Source: Ophthalmolycus amberensis (taxonomy: Eukaryota; Chordata; Actinopteri; Perciformes; Zoarcidae). From it: 64,000 bases of DNA. Position numbers and translations under genes: made by a program. The number at the start of each line of letters is the position of its first letter. Position 1 is the stretch's first letter. The stretch spans positions 434,001 through 498,000 of the forward strand of contig JAFEUB010000792.1 of assembly GCA_024529925.1 (NCBI GenBank), written 5' to 3'. A model generated the notes under the pieces. The model worked only from the letters and a program-made list of their open reading frames with translations, was not told where the DNA came from and did not search any database. Below are positions 63,247 through 64,000 of the stretch, one piece after another.

Positions 63247-63549
63247 ATGCCACAGAGAAGTGGATACAAACTGCAGCCGATTAGTATTGTGGAAGATGTC
63301 ACTCTGAGGAACGTTCTCAAGGTGCGTTCGCGTCACGTTTGGTGTGAACGCACCTTTAGGATCGCAACGAATGACGTCGCGTATGAGCCTCCCTCAAGAC
63401 GCACCATCACAAGAAGAATACACGAGTTGTATGAAAAGGTGAGGACTACAACAGCGACGGCGTTACATCGTGCACCAGCTGTTGCTCTCACTGGAGACAG
63501 GACATCACTGGGTAACCATCATCACCTCGGAGTTACAGCATTATATTGA
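63247..63549 (+). pseudogene. hAT (ZBED-type) transposase fragment
   Basis: The frame includes LQPISIVEDVTLRNVLK, then an insert of 13 codons, then IATNDVAYEPPSRRTITRR, IHELYEKV and SLGNHHHLGVTALY. It matches the region of hAT/ZBED-like transposases with RPISIVED..., A.N..Y..PSRRTI...I..LY and TS..N..YLGVTAH. An upstream out-of-frame piece (DKLTNATEKWIQTA) belongs to the same protein, so a frameshift lies near 63277. A stop at 63547-63549 truncates it well short of full length (usually several hundred residues). ATG at 63247 is only a chance start. Confidence 0.75.
63319..63356. repeat. 38-bp palindromic insertion inside the hAT transposase frame
   Basis: AAGGTGCGTTC (63319-63329) is repeated inverted at 63346-63356, and the inner part contains CGTTTGGTGTGAACGC. 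The insertion adds 13 codons in frame between LK and IATND. Its ends resemble the TGCGTTCACACCAAACG terminal repeats of the element at 49261-50234. It may be a minimal two-end relic of a related family. Confidence 0.65.
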
Positions 63550-63886
63550 GAGAGCTGCATTCACATGCAGAAGACACACATTTAGATGAAACATTGTATT
63601 CATGTTGCACAGCAGTGGAACGTTTCACATAAAGTCAGCACACTGAGCTCAGATAGTGCAAGAAATATAACTGCTACTGTGTAAAGGGAATGCTGCTGTT
63701 AAAAAGCACCTTATTTTTTAAAAGTCTTTGCAAACCAAATGTTATTGCCCTTTTGTTCATATAGCAGTACTTTTTAAATAAAAGTGCGCAATACACTACT
63801 TTTGAATAAATTATTGAACTTTGCCATAACAATGCGATTATTCGCGATTAATATCGATTACAAATTTTAATCGTTGGCCATCACTA

Positions 63887-63894
63887 ATATAAAT
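63887..63894. repeat. Right target-site duplication of the hAT element
   Basis: ATATAAAT, one mismatch from TTATAAAT at 63062-63069. Confidence 0.7.
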
Positions 63895-64000
63895 ACCTTC
63901 TGCTGCAGTCCTTTTTTTGGGTGTTTGAGGCAATGCATGGAGGGGATCAAACCATGAAGACCTGCCCTTTAGGTAGTGGGCTTGCTATACTGTTTTCATT

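Larger units (their letters stand above)
63070..63886 (+). mobile_element. Internally deleted hAT transposon
   Basis: It is about 817 bp long. The left end TAGTGCTGGGAAAGTTAATT and the complement of the right end (TAGTGATGGCCAACGATTAA) form imperfect terminal inverted repeats, both rich in ATTAATCG-type motifs. Eight-base near-identical target duplications flank it. The interior keeps a fragment of a hAT transposase frame (63247-63549), but the dimerisation and most catalytic parts are gone, so it is non-autonomous. Confidence 0.8.

Overview
The window looks like nuclear DNA of a teleost fish, probably a percomorph. It is AT-rich and gene-poor, has long dinucleotide microsatellites ((CA)n, (TG)n) and G/C homopolymers, and carries fish-type repeats: L2-like non-LTR retrotransposons, hAT-like elements and short inverted-repeat transposons. 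The repeat names come from memory of common fish repeats, not from a database search. There are no operons, prokaryotic genes, CRISPR arrays or rRNA genes.

Only one stretch looks like part of a host gene: a terminal coding exon on the + strand at 9632-10002. It has a good 3' splice site, a GC-rich reading frame of 122 residues and an AT-rich 3' UTR with AATAAA signals near 10873-10882. I do not recognise the protein. Everything else appears intergenic or intronic.

Layout. 1-9.6 kb: non-coding DNA with microsatellites, a hAT-like fragment (3780-4020) and a diverged local duplication (5386-5535 and 6175-6345). 9.6-10.9 kb: the exon and 3' UTR. 10.9-39 kb: mostly unremarkable DNA with a few repeat fragments, a duplicated ~85-97 bp block near 30.4/30.8 kb and an antisense LINE fragment at 35.5 kb. 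39-48 kb: two more repeat fragments, a LINE 3' tail followed by a reverse-transcriptase remnant (44.3-45.2 kb), and a 195-bp foldback element (47391-47585). 48.5-54 kb: the most structured part. Two copies of one short DNA-transposon family lie in opposite orientation around a broken L2-like LINE. One copy (49261-50234) sits inside the LINE, and its removal rejoins the reverse-transcriptase frame. A diverged direct duplication follows, with its second copy interrupted. 55.6-57.3 kb: a second, minus-strand L2-like LINE with internal deletions, then a common teleost repeat. 57.3-63 kb: little of note. 63070-63886: a hAT element with near-identical 8-bp target duplications, a decayed transposase fragment and, within that frame, a ~38-bp palindrome resembling the ends of the 49-50 kb transposon family.

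The parts do not form a pathway. The region records successive insertions, nesting and decay of mobile DNA beside the end of one host gene. I found no convincing new biological system. The best leads are the nested DNA transposon family with its minimal palindromic relative, and the unidentified terminal exon.
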